Of a stretch of DNA of 64,000 nucleotides, positions 1-13,121 are shown piece by piece (position 1 is the stretch's first letter; every line of letters begins with the position of its first letter). Source of the DNA: Malaya genurostris (taxonomy: Eukaryota > Arthropoda > Insecta > Diptera > Culicidae). The stretch is taken from assembly GCF_030247185.1 (NCBI RefSeq), contig NC_080570.1, positions 165,030,382-165,094,381 on the forward strand. Direction: 5' to 3'. The notes beneath the pieces are model-generated. The model saw only the letters and a list, made by a program, of their open reading frames with translations. It had not been told where the DNA came from and searched no databases. The translations under genes were made by a program, and so were the position numbers.

Positions 1-2190
1 TCAATAAAAATTTGTTTGTAACAAAAATTAGCTTTTGAACTTGAGCAATTCCATACGAAATCGAATGACGATTTTTTCTTGTATTTCTTAATTTGACTCA
101 AATTTCGTATATGCATTCTTTATGACCAAAAGTGACAATAGCCATCAAAAGTTTGCCATTTTTACTTTAGCGTTACTTTTGAGAAGGGACTAAGCGAAAA
201 TCCCTTGAAAATTTTCAATAATATATATTTCAGAAACGGTGGTTCCGATCCATTGAGTATATTCTATTCGGCTTCTTCTACGCGGATTTTCAAAGTTATC
301 AGGTTTTCTTGTTATGTCTTAGAAATGCATGAAACGTCAAGATCTAGTGTTACCTCGAAATTATTTTTTAAGTCAACTTTCTGACACTTTTTCGAAATTA
401 AAAAAAAATATTTTTTTTGAGATTACACCAGATCTCGACGTTTCAAGCATTTTTTAGACATTTGGCATACAAAAAAATCTTTAGTTTTACGGTTTTTTCA
501 CGCGAATTGTCGAAGGTATCTCCCACGTAAGAAAAGACCGCAATGTACTGTGAATTTATTTTTTAATTTTAAAAATAACTCTTAAAATTCCAATATCTCA
601 AAAACATAGTTTTGATTTTTTTAATTTTTTGAAATAAAGTAGCTGAAGTCTAGAAAAGAGTATTGTCCCTTTTTTGGAATGTAGAAATAATATTTGAAAA
701 AGTTACACATTTTTGAAATAATATAAATTTTTGGAAAGTCATGAAAATAAAATTTCATGATAGAATGCTAAATTTTCAATGGAAAAGATGTTAATAAAAA
801 TTATTCTATATGCATAGCAAGCGATTACAGAGGTTTAAATTCCGGGAAATTTTTATTTTCAAAACGATTTTCGGATGATTATTTAAGTTATTACAAAAAA
901 GCTTTTTTAACCGAAAGAATTTTATTTTATGTTCTTATACCATTTCCGAGCGTCGAATTTATTAATGATTTCTTATTGATTTATATTATCTACAATTTTT
1001 ATACTACCATAACAATTTGAAAATCGTCTAATTTCTATTTTATCTACAGAAACTAGAATTAATGAATGGAATTTTTGTGTTCCTTGAATATTAATTGCTT
1101 TTGAATATTGTTCATTAAGATTTTGGTTGTTATTTTCGGAAATTCGCATAAAAAACCACCGAAACAGTACCGAAAATATTATCTCGACAAAAATTTGTTT
1201 GTTTGGACCGATTTTCTCACGAAATCGAAGTTCGATTTTTCTTGTATTTTTTTAGTTGGCTCAAATTTTGCATATGGGTCAGAATTCGTAAAATCGCCCT
1301 AAAAAAAATAAAATTTTGACTTCTTGTTCAAGTGTTGAAAATTTGGTTCTGTTTGATCATTAAAATGGCTCTGAAAAGAAATTAAAAAAAAAATTTCTTA
1401 AAATTATACTAAAATGAAAGTTTTCGTCAATTTTTTTACAAACTCATGCCATTGTTTAACAAATAAACATATTTCAATGAAACTTTCACAGATTGTAGAT
1501 AATACAAGAAACTTAAATTTTATGTATAAAAATTGCAAAAAAAATTGTTTACAATTTTTTTCTATAAAATTTTTAAAAACAATTGATTTTTTTTAATGTT
1601 CTGGACATTTAAAATATCGAAAAAATATCATAATACAATAGAACATCGTAGAATATAAATCCGTTGAAAAATTTGTGAGCCAACAATTAATTCAAAACTA
1701 TCGACGAAAAGTATTTTCCAATGCAAATTTGTCAACTTGGGCGTAGAAAAAGTATGAATATTTTTTTTGGTTATTTTTATACTATATTTTAAAGTTTATT
1801 GTACTATCTCCGATCTGTGAAAGTTCCATTCAAGTATGTTTATTTGTTAAAGAAACATGGCAGTACTTTATGAAAAATTTGACGAAAAATTTCTTTTCAC
1901 TATAACTTTCAGAAAAAAAATGTTTTGCAACTCTTTTTTCAGAAAGTCATTTTAATTATCAAATAGAATCAAATTATCAACACTTGAACAAAAAATAAAA
2001 ACAAAAATAAAATTTTTTTTGGTGATTTGAATTTATTAAAAAAAGATTATTTTTACCCGAAAAATAATTATTTTAAGTTCTTATCCAAATAAATAAACAA
2101 ATAAATGTAAATAGCATTAGGAATGAATATTATTTTTTCATTATAAATTATTTCAATATCCAAGACCTGAACTCAAGTTGTAGATGAAAA
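1..2190. other. AT-rich non-coding DNA, no gene seen
   Basis: This stretch is strongly AT-rich, with runs of A and T and only short chance ORFs of 60-64 codons and skewed composition. I recognise no protein, RNA gene or transposon core. The only structured element is the palindromic repeat at 319-463. It is probably intronic or intergenic DNA. Confidence 0.6.
319..463. repeat. Palindromic dispersed repeat, GAAACGTC-GAGATCT type
   Basis: The left arm (about 321-353) reads GAAATGCATGAAACGTCAAG and then GATCTAGTGTTA. The right arm (about 421-459) is close to its reverse complement, with ACACCAGATCTCGACGTTTC followed by a GCATTTTT-like end. Related inverted-arm copies lie at 38630-38770, 41861-41970 and 42102-42222. 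Several copies end in TTTGGCATC or TTTGGCATAC. The shape suggests a short fold-back MITE, but I could not define target duplications. Confidence 0.6.
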
Positions 2191-2196
2191 CGTACC

Positions 2197-2243
2197 GTAT
2201 TTAGTTCTGAAGGTGGGTGGTGTAAGATTTCAGAACTAAATAC
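2197..2243. repeat. Perfect 15-bp inverted repeat (hairpin)
   Basis: GTATTTAGTTCTGAA at 2197-2211 is followed, after a 17-nt spacer, by its exact reverse complement at 2229-2243. The spacer is GT-rich (GGTGGGTGGTG). It is too short to be called a known element and could be the core of a fold-back repeat. Confidence 0.6.
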
Positions 2244-2944
2244 CATGCGTCCACATCTGATGATGATTTGATGGAGACGCGTGGTTTTTCGTACGATTTA
2301 TTATTCTAAAAGCCTGAAAAAGGCAGGGTCATGTACTCATAAATGATTTTTTGTTTATGTAAAATCAGGAGAAGTACCAAAATTGTAAATGCAAATTTAA
2401 AAAATCTGAAAATTTTTTAACATTTTTTACAAGAAATACATTTTGAAAAAATCTGGAAAAAATCAGGAAGGTTTTCCATAATCCCTAAAATATTCCTGAT
2501 TTCTTTCAATTTTTTTGCTAGAGATTTTTGAAAAATTAAAAAAAAATAAGAATCAGAATCATCTCCAATACAAATCCTATCGAAACAGGTTATATCAATT
2601 AAATTTCTGTTGGGGGCAATGTTTATATGCAAACCCGACTACACCTTTTAGACTTCTCTTTAATTTTATCGGGATCTTACTTCCGGTTTGGAACTATTCG
2701 GCTTTGCATTCATCGGAATAAAGTAAAGGGACTTATTTTTTATAGCAAATGTATCTGAAATGGGTCTCGAACAGAAGAATGTTTGAGAAATGAATTTTCA
2801 TAGACGTTATTTCTCAACTCGTTTATGAACGCATGATGAATAAATTCGCCGATGAGCAAAAACTGAACCTTTCTGAAAATGTTCAGAGCTTAATTATTTA
2901 GCTGATTAAAAAATATTATTAAATTTACCTTGAATATCATACGC

Positions 2945-3045
2945 AGATATAACAAGAGCGCACCTTATCGCTACGCTAATTTAAACGTTGCGCCTGCTGT
3001 GTGTTCGAGACATGCAAAATGCTGCGCTCCTATTACTTCCACGAA
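2945..3045. repeat. Dispersed repeat, related to 25215-25320
   Basis: The words AACGTTGCGCCTGCTG, GTTCGAGACATGC and CTGCGCTCCT occur here. They recur in the same order and orientation at 25245-25315 as AACGCTGCGCTTGCTG, GTTTGAGACATGCC and CTGCGCTCCT. This is a low-copy interspersed repeat of unknown class; I see no coding capacity. Confidence 0.5.
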
Positions 3046-3689
3046 TCAAAATCATGCTAAATAGCGTTTTATTGGGTTCAATAATAATGTAATCAACCAG
3101 GTGAAATTCAAACAGCCTATCGTCGCTATAATCACTAATTGGAATGTGGAAAACATATTGTTGTTTATATTTACCACCTTACGAGCATAGAAAATATCGC
3201 AGTCATTATTTCTCAATTGCAAATTTATTCAGCAGAATTTGTTTTATTAATGAAAATATAGTAAATAAATCTTGCACGAATCGCTTCGGTGTCGAACTGA
3301 ACTGAAATATTATCAGAGACTCTTCTCCCTTCCAGTTATCTTTTTAGCGAAAAAAAAATCGTGGGTGAAAATTCGGCATCAAATTTCACTGGCACAAAAA
3401 ATCACTTGCGAGGTTCAGAGTTTTTGGATGCTTGTTTCATGAATGAAAATTTCGGAAGTGATTTCATCAGTCTCAGTTTTGCTAGAAAATCTCAATGTTT
3501 GATGATAATCGGATAAAAACTAGTATTTCGGAGATGACCATCGAGAGTATGGATTTTCAAACTTCAGTTCACGAAATTCATTTCCTGAAGCTTCGAAACC
3601 AGTTGTCGAAAAATGTAATAACTCGATTCTCAGTAGAAATTGAGTAGTGTTTACACATATTTCTCTTCAACATAAATTGATTTGATTAA

Positions 3690-3705
3690 GGGGGGGGGGG
3701 GGGGG
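3690..3705 (+). repeat. Poly(G) tract, 16 nt
   Basis: Sixteen consecutive G residues, unusual in this AT-rich setting. The tract could form G-quadruplex-like structure or be length-polymorphic. A shorter G-rich run occurs at about 48651-48664. Confidence 0.8.
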
Positions 3706-6260
3706 TAGGGTCTAAATGATGAAAAAAATCATAATTTTTGCGATTTTTTTTTCAGAATTATCGTTTATCAAAATAAATTCAAATTTTTTGCATGACAAAA
3801 AGCATCCTTCGAACAACATTTTGAGAAATAAGTCGGTGAAGAGGTATTTTTGAAGACCCTTCTAAAAAACCGCCATTTTTAAGCTGTAAAACCACCCCAA
3901 AGTAACAATCAACAAAAAGGAAAACGTTGGGGTCTGGTTTTTTATATGTAGAAAGAAGGTGCAAAATTTGAACAAAATTGGTGCAGTAGTTTTTGAATGA
4001 CGATGGACAAAGACTTTCAAAACCTGCTTTCGAGAAAAACGCGTTTCGATTTTTTTTGTCTATAACATCAATGGAAACAATTTATTACTCAAGAATGTTT
4101 TGTCAAGTTTATAAGTCAATCGAAGCAGAAGTCTTGGGCCTATGTGCCGAGCTCTTACTTCTTCGCAGTATGAGATAAGCAATAAGGTAAGTCACTGACA
4201 TTACCCACTCTTAATTCTAATACAGATCGTAGAAGGCCTCGTTTATTTTCCTAATGACCGCCATTTCATCAATTCAACATTCCACAGCTCTCTTACTAGC
4301 GGAATGAAACAAACGCCCTAGCATTAAAGTTGTTTCAAGTTTCACGCTTTCATCACCATTTCGCTGGATATTGAAATGCCGGAATTGTATTCTCCGACAA
4401 CGGCAACGATTCCAATTTCAGATGCATTCAGGTGCGAAGCAATTTAAAACTCAATCATGAGTTGTTCAAGCAGAAAGCATCGCCCGGAATGGCTACCGTT
4501 GAGCTTTTTTTTCTTTTTTTTTCTTTTCAAGCGGCCAGGAAACCGACGACGTCTCTCTTTCTCATAATGACCTTTTCTGTCGGGGCCTCGTTCGAAGCTA
4601 CAGCCTCGTTTCCTGAGCTGTATTGAAATTTGCGATCATCCTCGAGGCAGCTCTGTTTGTCGTGGCCAAAACAACGCCAAACGGTTGAAACGTGAACCAA
4701 CAACACGAAAGCTTTTCGCCCCTTCCAATGACCAAAATGGCGATGATGACGATGATGATGACGATGTGAAGGAACCTCGGCCAAGCAGTAGTAGTGATAA
4801 ATTATGCCTCGGTTGCATCCGCACCGAAAACTAGTTTACCCGCATTGGGTGACCCACTTTAAAAAGCATGCGCCAGATAAAACTCGAAAGCAACAGTTTT
4901 CAACTGTCATCATCGGCGTGGTGAGTGGTGAGCTTCGAGTGCGAACGAGACGACACTAGTGACATCCGCCACTACGTCTCACCGTTCATTCATCGGTGAG
5001 ACGTGAATAGTGAGAGATTTTTCCCGGAGAGTCAGAGAGAGGGAGAATATTTTCCAACATCAATATGAATCACGAAGATTCAAATTAAATCGCCTGTGGC
5101 ATAAATAGTCGCATCATCACCTTCCGCACGAGACGACGCCTACTACGACGATGACGATGGAAACAACAACCGTGCGTTTGACGGCTGTCGAATGTCAATG
5201 GAAAATGATAATACCGTAAGAATGCCGGGTTGCCTGGTGTGATTGATGACATCCTCTCCGATTCGTTGTCCGTTGTCCGTTGCTCTGCTGACGGAAATGG
5301 TTCTCGTCGTTGAAGGTTGGACACTGGTGTGGCGAACCAGAAGCTTATCAAATTGATGATTTCCGAACGGGAATGGATGGGGATTCACCGAGGAGAGAAA
5401 GCAAGAGCCGATAAGTAGTGGTGAAATATATGGAAAAAGTTGGAGCAAACGGTCCATCCATCATTCGGACAAGTGCCTGCCTCGGTATCGAGAGGGAATA
5501 TTGAGGCAGGCCACAGCATGAAAAAGAGTTGGAACTTTTGGGTTTTTATCGGGCTCGAACTGATGACATTGATTTCATTTTTTCGGTTCGTAGTCGATGA
5601 ATGGTCGTCTCTCGCAATGAGAAGAGCATTTTCGGTCGGTAATCGATTTGACAGTGACGGGTGAGAAATGAAAAGAGAGAGAGGGACGGACCACGGAGAG
5701 ACTAATTGTGTTTTTGTTTCGATAAATAGGGATTTGCGATAGAATTTTGGGACCTGTTCGCTCTTTTCACGGTTTGAAGAATTTGTTTCTTTTTTTCTAT
5801 TTTTCATTGCACTGCGTCAGACTCTGTTTTTTTCAGCAGCAGTTTCGTATCCAAAACAGTGCGCATAGCACAAGAAAGAGCTATCGATCCTGTTTGCGTC
5901 TGTCGAAACTGTTTCAATCCTTTCTGTAGAATGCGATCGATACTTTATTTTGCTGCGGTTGGTGCGCGTTGTTTCCTTGGTCCGAGTAACGCTCTTGAAA
6001 GTTGATATCAATTTGAACTGAACTCGATTCTCTCTTCTCTTGACATGTTGAGTATTGTTTATGAAATGTTTTCATGTATAAATTTTAGTTTAAAACTTGT
6101 TTAAATTATTTCGTGAATTGTCGTAAATTATTGAATGATTTAACTTGTTTCTGGCACAGTTCTTAGAACAACATTTATAGCCGATGAAGATCACAAATGA
6201 TCGAAATTTTCGACTCAGCTAGAGCCGAAACGTCACAAAGCTAGAATCTGGGATCATAAT
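3706..6260. other. Mostly unique DNA, no gene recognised
   Basis: From about 4180 the base composition becomes more balanced and looks like single-copy sequence. ORFs of up to 140 codons exist on the minus strand near 5385-5807, but they overlap others, lack recognisable domains and show no convincing splice structure. It may contain conserved non-coding or regulatory DNA of the host locus; I cannot show that from one sequence. Confidence 0.5.
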
Positions 6261-6369
6261 TATTTTTGTTATATATGAACGACATCATTCGACGTTTCAT
6301 TCGTCATCTTTCGGTATTGGTTGGAATTGGTCGAATGCTTGGAAAATGTGTATTTTAAATTTGAGCGGA

Positions 6370-6760
6370 TTATTTGATATGCCGTGAACAGAAACGGTCG
6401 GGTAAGATTTTTTTTTGAACCAGAACCCGACTCATTCCCTATCGAAAATAAAAAAAAACGTCTACCCTTATCCGACCCGAACACGAGATTCATTTTTCTT
6501 CCAAACCCGAACCCGACTCATACCCTAAAAAAAATAAAATCTTCACCTGCACCCGACCCAAACATGAACCGCATTTGTACTCGATAACAAATGAAAAAAC
6601 TTTTACCCGTACTTGACTCGGACCCGAAAAAAGTCCCGAAACCCGGAAAAAAAAACGAAACCCAACCAAATCCCGAAACCCAACGAAACCCGGTCCGTAT
6701 CCGTTGAAAATGAAAAAAATCAGCACCCGTATTCGACCCGCATCCCGACCATCTCTCTAG
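6370..6760. repeat. Minisatellite-like repeat of CCCGAACCCGA words
   Basis: The plus strand repeats variants of ACCCGACCCGAAC and AACCCGACTC separated by AAAAAATAAAA-type spacers. The reverse-strand version (GGGTTCGGGT, GTCGGGTACGG) appears at 52070-52760, and a short piece lies near 18690-18730. This is a dispersed degenerate minisatellite. ORFs across it are by-products of the repeat. Confidence 0.65.
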
Positions 6761-6842
6761 CCGTAGACTGCCATTTTCAGAAAATTACGTTTGATTGAGT
6801 GATTTGTTTTTGTAATTTGTAATATTCTATAAAATGTGCATA

Positions 6843-9660
6843 ATTAATCGATGAATGGCAACATCGAAGACCGGACAATTGATTAAAAGATAGAAAAAGG
6901 GCAAAAAACGAAAAACGAAAGAGCATTAAAGTGAAAAAATGCAATAACGAATGAATGAAAAATAAAACGAACGAATAAAAGAATGAAAAACAAAAAATGA
7001 AAGAACAAAAAATAAACCGATAAAACAAGAGTGCGAAAGAACAATAGACATAGCGGAAACTAAAATGAGAAATTCGGAAATTAGGTGGAAAAACAAAAAA
7101 AAACAAGAACGAAAGAACCAAAGATCACGGAAACAACGAAAAATCTAATAGAATGAAAAACAGAAAATTAAAGATCGAAAAAACGAAAGAAAACGAGAAC
7201 AAATGCTCTAATCAACAATAAAATGAAAGAAAGCAAGAATGAAACAAAAAATATATGAATATTGTTAAAGATTAATCGATAAATGAAAACATCGGAGAAC
7301 AGAAAATTGAATAAACAAAAGAAAAAAAAAATACATGAAAGAACGAAAAATGAAAAAGCATTAGAGTGAAAAAATGAATGAAAAAAAACGTACAAAAGAA
7401 TGAAAAACGAGAAAAAACGAGAAAACAAGAGTGCGAAAGAACAATAGAATTCGCGAAAACTAAAATAAAAGAACAGGATAACGTTGGTTGAATAACAAAA
7501 AATAACAAGAACAAAAGATTACGAAAAAAACGCAAAATCGAAAAAAGAAAGAAAACAAGAACAAACGCTCGAATCAAAAAAAAAAATTAAAGAAAGCAAG
7601 AACAAAATAAGGTAGGAAAGTATTACAAACAAATGAAACGAAATGGACGAAAATCAAAAAAAATATATGAATATTGTTAAATATAAATCGATAAATGGAA
7701 ACATCGAAAAACAGAAAATTGAGTAAACGAAAGAAAAATGAATGAATAAATGAAAAAACGAAAAATGAAAGAGCGAAAAAACAAAAGAACAAAAACCAAA
7801 CCAACCAAAGAATGAAAGAAAAAAACGTACGAACGAAAAAACAAACCCTAAAAATAAAATTGTAAAAAAACAATAGAATTAAGGAAAACTAGAACGAAAG
7901 AACGAGATTCTCAACAATAAAATGAAAAAAGTAAGAATAAAAGAAGGTAAGAAAATATGACGAACAAATAAAAACGAATGGACGAAACATCAACAAAAAT
8001 ATATGAATATTGTTAAATATTAATCGATAAATGGAAACATCGAAGGAAATTGGATAAACGAAAGAAAACTAAATGAATAAATGAAAAAGCAAAAATGTGC
8101 AACAATGAATGAATAAAAACCGAACGAGCAAAAGAATGAAAGGTAAAACGGAAAAACGAAAGAAAAAAAAACGATAAAATAAAAGTGCTAAAGAACAATA
8201 GAACCAAGGAAAATTAGAACGAAAGAACGGAATATTGTTAATGATTAATCGATAAATGGAAACATCGAAGGAAATATAATAAACGAAAGAAAAATAAATG
8301 AATAAAATGAAAGAACGAAAAATGAGAGCATGAAAGCGAACAAAATGAAAAAAAAACGAATGAATAAAAACCTAACGAACAAACGAATGAAAGAATAACC
8401 GAAGCACGAAGGAAAAAAAACGATAAAATAAAAATGCGAAAGAACAATAGAACCAAGGAAAATTAGAACGAAAGAACGGGATTATCAACAATAAAATTAA
8501 AGAAAGTAAGAATAAATGAAGGTATGAAAATATAACGAACAAATAAAAACGAATGGACGAAACATTAACAAAAAATATATGAATATTGTTAATGATTAAT
8601 CGATAAATTTTTTTTTGTTTCGATAATAGAGGTTTTAACCTTAAGGTCATTCGCCTCTTCGGGCCGGAACAACTTTCTGACCCTATGTGCGGGGTTGGGA
8701 ATCGAACCCAGGCGAGCTGCGTGAAAGGCATCGACTTACCCATCACACTATACCCGTCCCCTATTAATCGATAAATGGAAACATCGAAGAACAGAAAATT
8801 GAATAAACGAAAGAAAAATAAATGAATAAATGCAAAAGCGAAAAAATGCAACAGTGAATGAATGAAAACTGAACAAAAAAATGAATGAAAGAACAAACGG
8901 AAGAAGGAAAGAAAAACCGAGAAAATAAAAGTGCGAAAGAACAATAGAACTAAGGAATATTAGAACGAAAGAACGGTATAACGTACGTAAAATAACAACA
9001 AAAAACAAAACCAGAACTCATGAACGAGAAAAATGAACAGATCGAATGAATGAGAAACCGAAGAAGATAAAGAAAGATAAAAAACGAAAGAAAACGAGAA
9101 CAAATACTCGAGTCAATACTAAAACGAAAAAACACAAAACAAAAGAAAGTAGGAAAATAAAACGAATGGACGAAACATCATCAAACAATTGCAATGATGC
9201 CTTTCCCATGTCATTCATATTTTTATGAACATCAATAAAAATTCATCAATAAATGGGAGCATCGATGAACAGAAAATTGAATAAACGAAAGAAACACAAT
9301 TGTAAGTAAAGAAATAAAAGAACAACAGATCGAAAAAATGCAGTAACGAATGAATGAAAAACGAACGAAAAAACGGAAAAACGAACAACAATAGAATTAA
9401 GTAAAAATTAGACCGAAAGAACGGGATTAGACAAGCAAAATTAAAAATAAAACAAGAACGGATGAACGATAAAGCACGAGGAAAAAGAAAAAAGGAAAGA
9501 TTGAAAAATCAAAAAAAAAAAAAAAGATCGAGAAAACGAAAAAAAAATCACGGACAAAAAAAACAAATGAAAATAAAATCAGGGAAAAAAAACGGTAAAA
9601 TATGAAACAAAAAAAAATAGTAACAGAACGAAAAAACAAACGAATAAAGAAATGACATGA
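6843..9660. repeat. Large A-rich GAAC/GAAA array with a recurring 40-50 bp module
   Basis: About 2.8 kb of degenerate GAACGAAA and AATGAAAA words on the plus strand. Within it a longer module (TTAATCGATAAATGGAAACA, then TCGAAGAACAG, then AAATTGAATAAACGAAAG) recurs near 6843, 7269, 7681, 8020, 8242, 8594/8763 and 9241. The array therefore has higher-order units of roughly 220-430 bp. One module is split by the SINE at 8609-8762. Phenylalanine- and serine-rich minus-strand ORFs of up to 190 codons here are artefacts of the repeat. Confidence 0.75.
8609..8762 (-). mobile_element. tRNA-derived SINE (family S1), copy 1
   Basis: Read on the minus strand, the element starts GGGGACGGGTATAGTGTGAT, has a Pol III B-box (GGTTCGATTCC) in its tRNA-like head, continues CACATAGGGTCAGAAAG, and ends in an A-rich tail (T run on the plus strand). 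It is flanked by the 14-bp direct repeat ATTAATCGATAAAT at 8595-8608 and 8763-8776. That is a target-site duplication made from the host array module. The same family is at 24700-24865 and 36703-36854. It should be mobilised in trans by a LINE. Confidence 0.88.
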
Positions 9661-9707
9661 CATTTTTCTAACGGGTTAAGCTGCTTTATGTTAGAATTTA
9701 CGTATTC

Positions 9708-9738
9708 AAAAAGTAACTAACAATGTTAGTTACTTTTT
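9708..9738. repeat. Perfect 14-bp hairpin next to the A-rich array
   Basis: AAAAAGTAACTAAC at 9708-9721 pairs perfectly with GTTAGTTACTTTTT at 9725-9738 across a 3-nt loop. No partner element was recognised. Confidence 0.6.
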
Positions 9739-12630
9739 AAATCCCAAGTTCGATAATTTCCATGATTTAAAACTAAAGAAGCAAATTGTAGAATGAATGA
9801 CTTCACATCGATAGCATATTTCGTTACCAAAAACGAAGTGATTTGTCACAATTGATTGAATTTTCAAATTGAGATAATATTTTCATTCATGAATAACACA
9901 ATCCGTTTCTTTCAATCGTCGAACACGTCAACATTCTCTAAACTAGACCAAAAGCTTCACTTTCACTATTGAATTCTAAATTCTGAACGTACTCGTATCT
10001 ACGGAAAATAAACACTCTCAGCCAGAGTTGTCAAATAATTTAATTGAAAATTTGTTTTACCTTGCTAAACGAAATCTGTGTTTGTCTGCATTGAAAATTC
10101 ACACACGCTATATCCACAGAACAAGAAAGTAGATAGAGAATATAAAATTTAGAATCACACAAGAACTGATTAAAATTTTATTCCATTTCAAATATTCGAT
10201 CATCTGTTCAATTTGTTCGATACAGATAAATCAGTTCAATCGGCAGCTCTGCTTTCTCTGCCACGACGAACAGTAAAATTTTAATCAGATCTTTTGGTCT
10301 TAGTTGGCTGTGGTGTTTCTTCTGTCATTGGCCAGTGCGGTGATGCTCATCTGTGCTTTGGCATTTGTGTCTTTCAGTTTCTTCCGATTGTTTTCCTTTT
10401 CACACGAACAATACAAGTGTGGCAAACATGATTTCTAATTTTCCACCCGGTTCTATTGTGGTGGCACACTTTCGGCTATTTGACTGGAGTCGTTTGTTAT
10501 TCTTGATTGGAATTAACATGCCTTTGCTTTGACAGTGCACCGCTGAAAACCGGACATCCGTCGACTGGATGTAGTTGATGATAAACACTCTGTGCGATGT
10601 GGAAGTGGAGCCATATTTGGATTCCACCATTCCATGTTACGGCACTACTGTCCCGGTTCTCCGATTACCAGTGAAGCGTGGATGATATGCAGATATGGCC
10701 CAGATAAACATGCCCGTGTCTGTCGTGTTGGAAGTGGGGTACGGATGGAATATTTAATTATTTAATAAATTACTGTCTCATGTCTTTTGGAGCTGGGTGG
10801 AAATTGAGTGATTGCGGGAGGGCAATCGGGCCAGGAATTATCATCGGACATGCATACCAGAGCTCATGTGCGCGCGGAACGAACCGAAATAAGTTGACAC
10901 ACGGTATTCGGTAATAAATAAATGGCACCAGGTGTCAGTCGGATGGTCGCACGATAAATATAGTCGGCAAGGTTTGATCATTTCGGTTCACTAGGTCCGG
11001 CCTGGTTCGGTGCTTGTCCGCATATGTCACCCATCATCCCTGTGCACAGCACGGGGAATGGAACGGAACGAGGCGGTTTGAGGGATTAGGTCAATCGCCG
11101 TGGCATGATGGGACTGGCCAACAACCCGCGTCTTGCTCCCTCAAACCGTGCATGACGGAAGCGGTTTGGTTTCGGAAGGTCAGTATCGGCTACGGAATGG
11201 CGTTCGGTGGCGTTTGGATGTCTCGAACAGCGAGTAGAAGGAGAATCTACATTTACATGCAAACGGAATTCATGTATTTTGGCATTCGTTTTGCATAGTT
11301 CTCGAAGGAATGGTCTCCAGTTGTTGTGTAATAGGGTCTTTTATTAGTGTGATATTTTTTTTCTATTCATGCAAGCTTGGAATTGAATGTGGCTGTCTGT
11401 TTCAGTGTTTGGCAAAAGATGGAACTAGTAGTAAATTTTGGGGTGGAGTTGTCAAACTTCATGTGTCATATTAAAAGTTTGAACATCTGTCAACAACATC
11501 CGGAATTGATAAATTACCAGAATGATAAATGAAAGTTTAAGTTGTCGACGGACAAAATATTGATATAACACATTACTTAATAAGTCATGTGACTGACACA
11601 CAGATGGCGCTATCATCGTTAAATCCATTTGATGTTTATGAAGTACCAACATTCAAACGACGTTCTGTGAAATTTCATGACATTTCGATTGGTCAAAAAA
11701 AAAGTGCCACTAATTTAAGTAAAGTTACTTTTGTATTTTTCAAAACATTTTCGGGAGTTAATTTACCATTACTTCTAGATGAAACAAACAATGTGCAAGC
11801 TTTTGACCTCATTAAAATGATCTACTTGAGTATTGAATTTTCTTCAGCATTCGGAAATTCTTTCATGAGACTCTTACCAGCAATCATCAAATCCGTAAGC
11901 TTTTTGTAAATCAATTTCCGTTCATAGTTATGTTCTGTAAATCAATTTTCTGTTTTTGTGTGTCTCATTTCTCGAATGAACAGTGTATTATTTTGCCGAA
12001 GAAAGTTTGTTGATGTTTTTTATTAAGGTATTTTCAAGACTTATTTAAATAAGTTTAAAAAATAGCACCCTTCCAATTTTCGCTTGAATTTTTAATCATA
12101 TTATGACTTTCCAGGAACCGCATCTAATGAATATTAATATTTGAAGCTTGACAATATTTTGATAAAAAAAACAACCATAACTTTTTACTGGTAGCTCATA
12201 TGAAAAAACTTCGTGCGCAATAATTAGTTCAACAACTCGTTCGAAGACAACTTTTCCATATAACGTTTCGCAAAAAAATTATTAGAACAAAAAAAGTGAT
12301 TTTTCAGGAGCCACCCTACTTTTACTCGGGAAAATTGATGTAACTCAATCATATGAAAAGCTAGAGAGGTGCTCTTTACAGCGAAGTTGCTCAAAATAAA
12401 ATTTCCTACAGCTTTACTGTACAACAAAATCATTTTTAAGTTCAATTAAAAAAGTTAAATTTCAGATTCAATCAGATTTCAATCTAAATAAGGACCACCC
12501 TAGAAACTTTTTTCATCAAAAGGAGCGCCATTTGATTACAAACAACTTTTGTGAAGTCGCCTACTGCAAAAAAACGAATATTCAATAGGAGAAATTTTTT
12601 TATCACGCTATTTACCCGTTTCGGACCATA
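9739..12630. other. Mostly unique DNA, no gene recognised
   Basis: 10260-11330 is GC-richer and looks single-copy. The 94-codon ORF at 11014-11298 has no recognisable domain. 11580-11910 (AGATGGCGCTATCATCG followed by a 106-codon ORF) and 12190-12480 have the feel of decayed transposon DNA, but I cannot place them in a family. Confidence 0.4.
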
Positions 12631-12636
12631 GTGCAA

Positions 12637-12790
12637 TGGATGAAACATGGATCCGTCAGTACACTTCGGAATCAAAACGATCTTCATCAGAATGAACTGC
12701 AGTCGGTGAACTACGTCGGAAGCGTCAGCTGGAAAGGTTATGGCTTCAGTATACTGGGATGCATTTGATATGATCGATGAATATCAAAGA
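12637..12790 (+). pseudogene. Mariner transposase fragment (first catalytic Asp region)
   Basis: Translation gives MDETWIRQYTSESKR, an interruption, then GKVMASVYWDAFDMI. This matches the mariner core around the first catalytic aspartate (MDETW) and the downstream GKVMASVFWD block seen in the better-preserved mariner at 32423-33328. An in-frame stop and frameshifts show it is dead. A second similar fragment lies at 13388-13520. Confidence 0.75.
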
Positions 12791-13121
12791 TGACTATCAA
12801 GACAAGACTCAAACCTTCGTTTTTATGCATTACAAATATGAGGTATGTTTGAGGCAAAATCTGAACTCTCCAAAATACGTACATCTTTGGAAATACTTCT
12901 CTAACGCGTGAAATATTTCGCAGACTTGTGAACGAATGTCTGTTCTTTGTGCAAAATCATTTTTTGGTGAAACTACAAGCTCTTAGATCGACGATGGCGT
13001 CGAAAAAACAAGTTCAAAAAGCTAGGACAGTAGGAAAACTGGGCGGAAACAGTAGGCTGGGAGCGGAACAAAAACGGATCTCAGGAACCACCAGAAGGAC
13101 GCGAAAGTGCAAATGCAAATA

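Noticed and set aside
8372..8944. 190-codon minus-strand ORF
   Set aside because: Phe/Ser-rich translation of the GAAC/GAAA array that also runs through a SINE; a compositional artefact.
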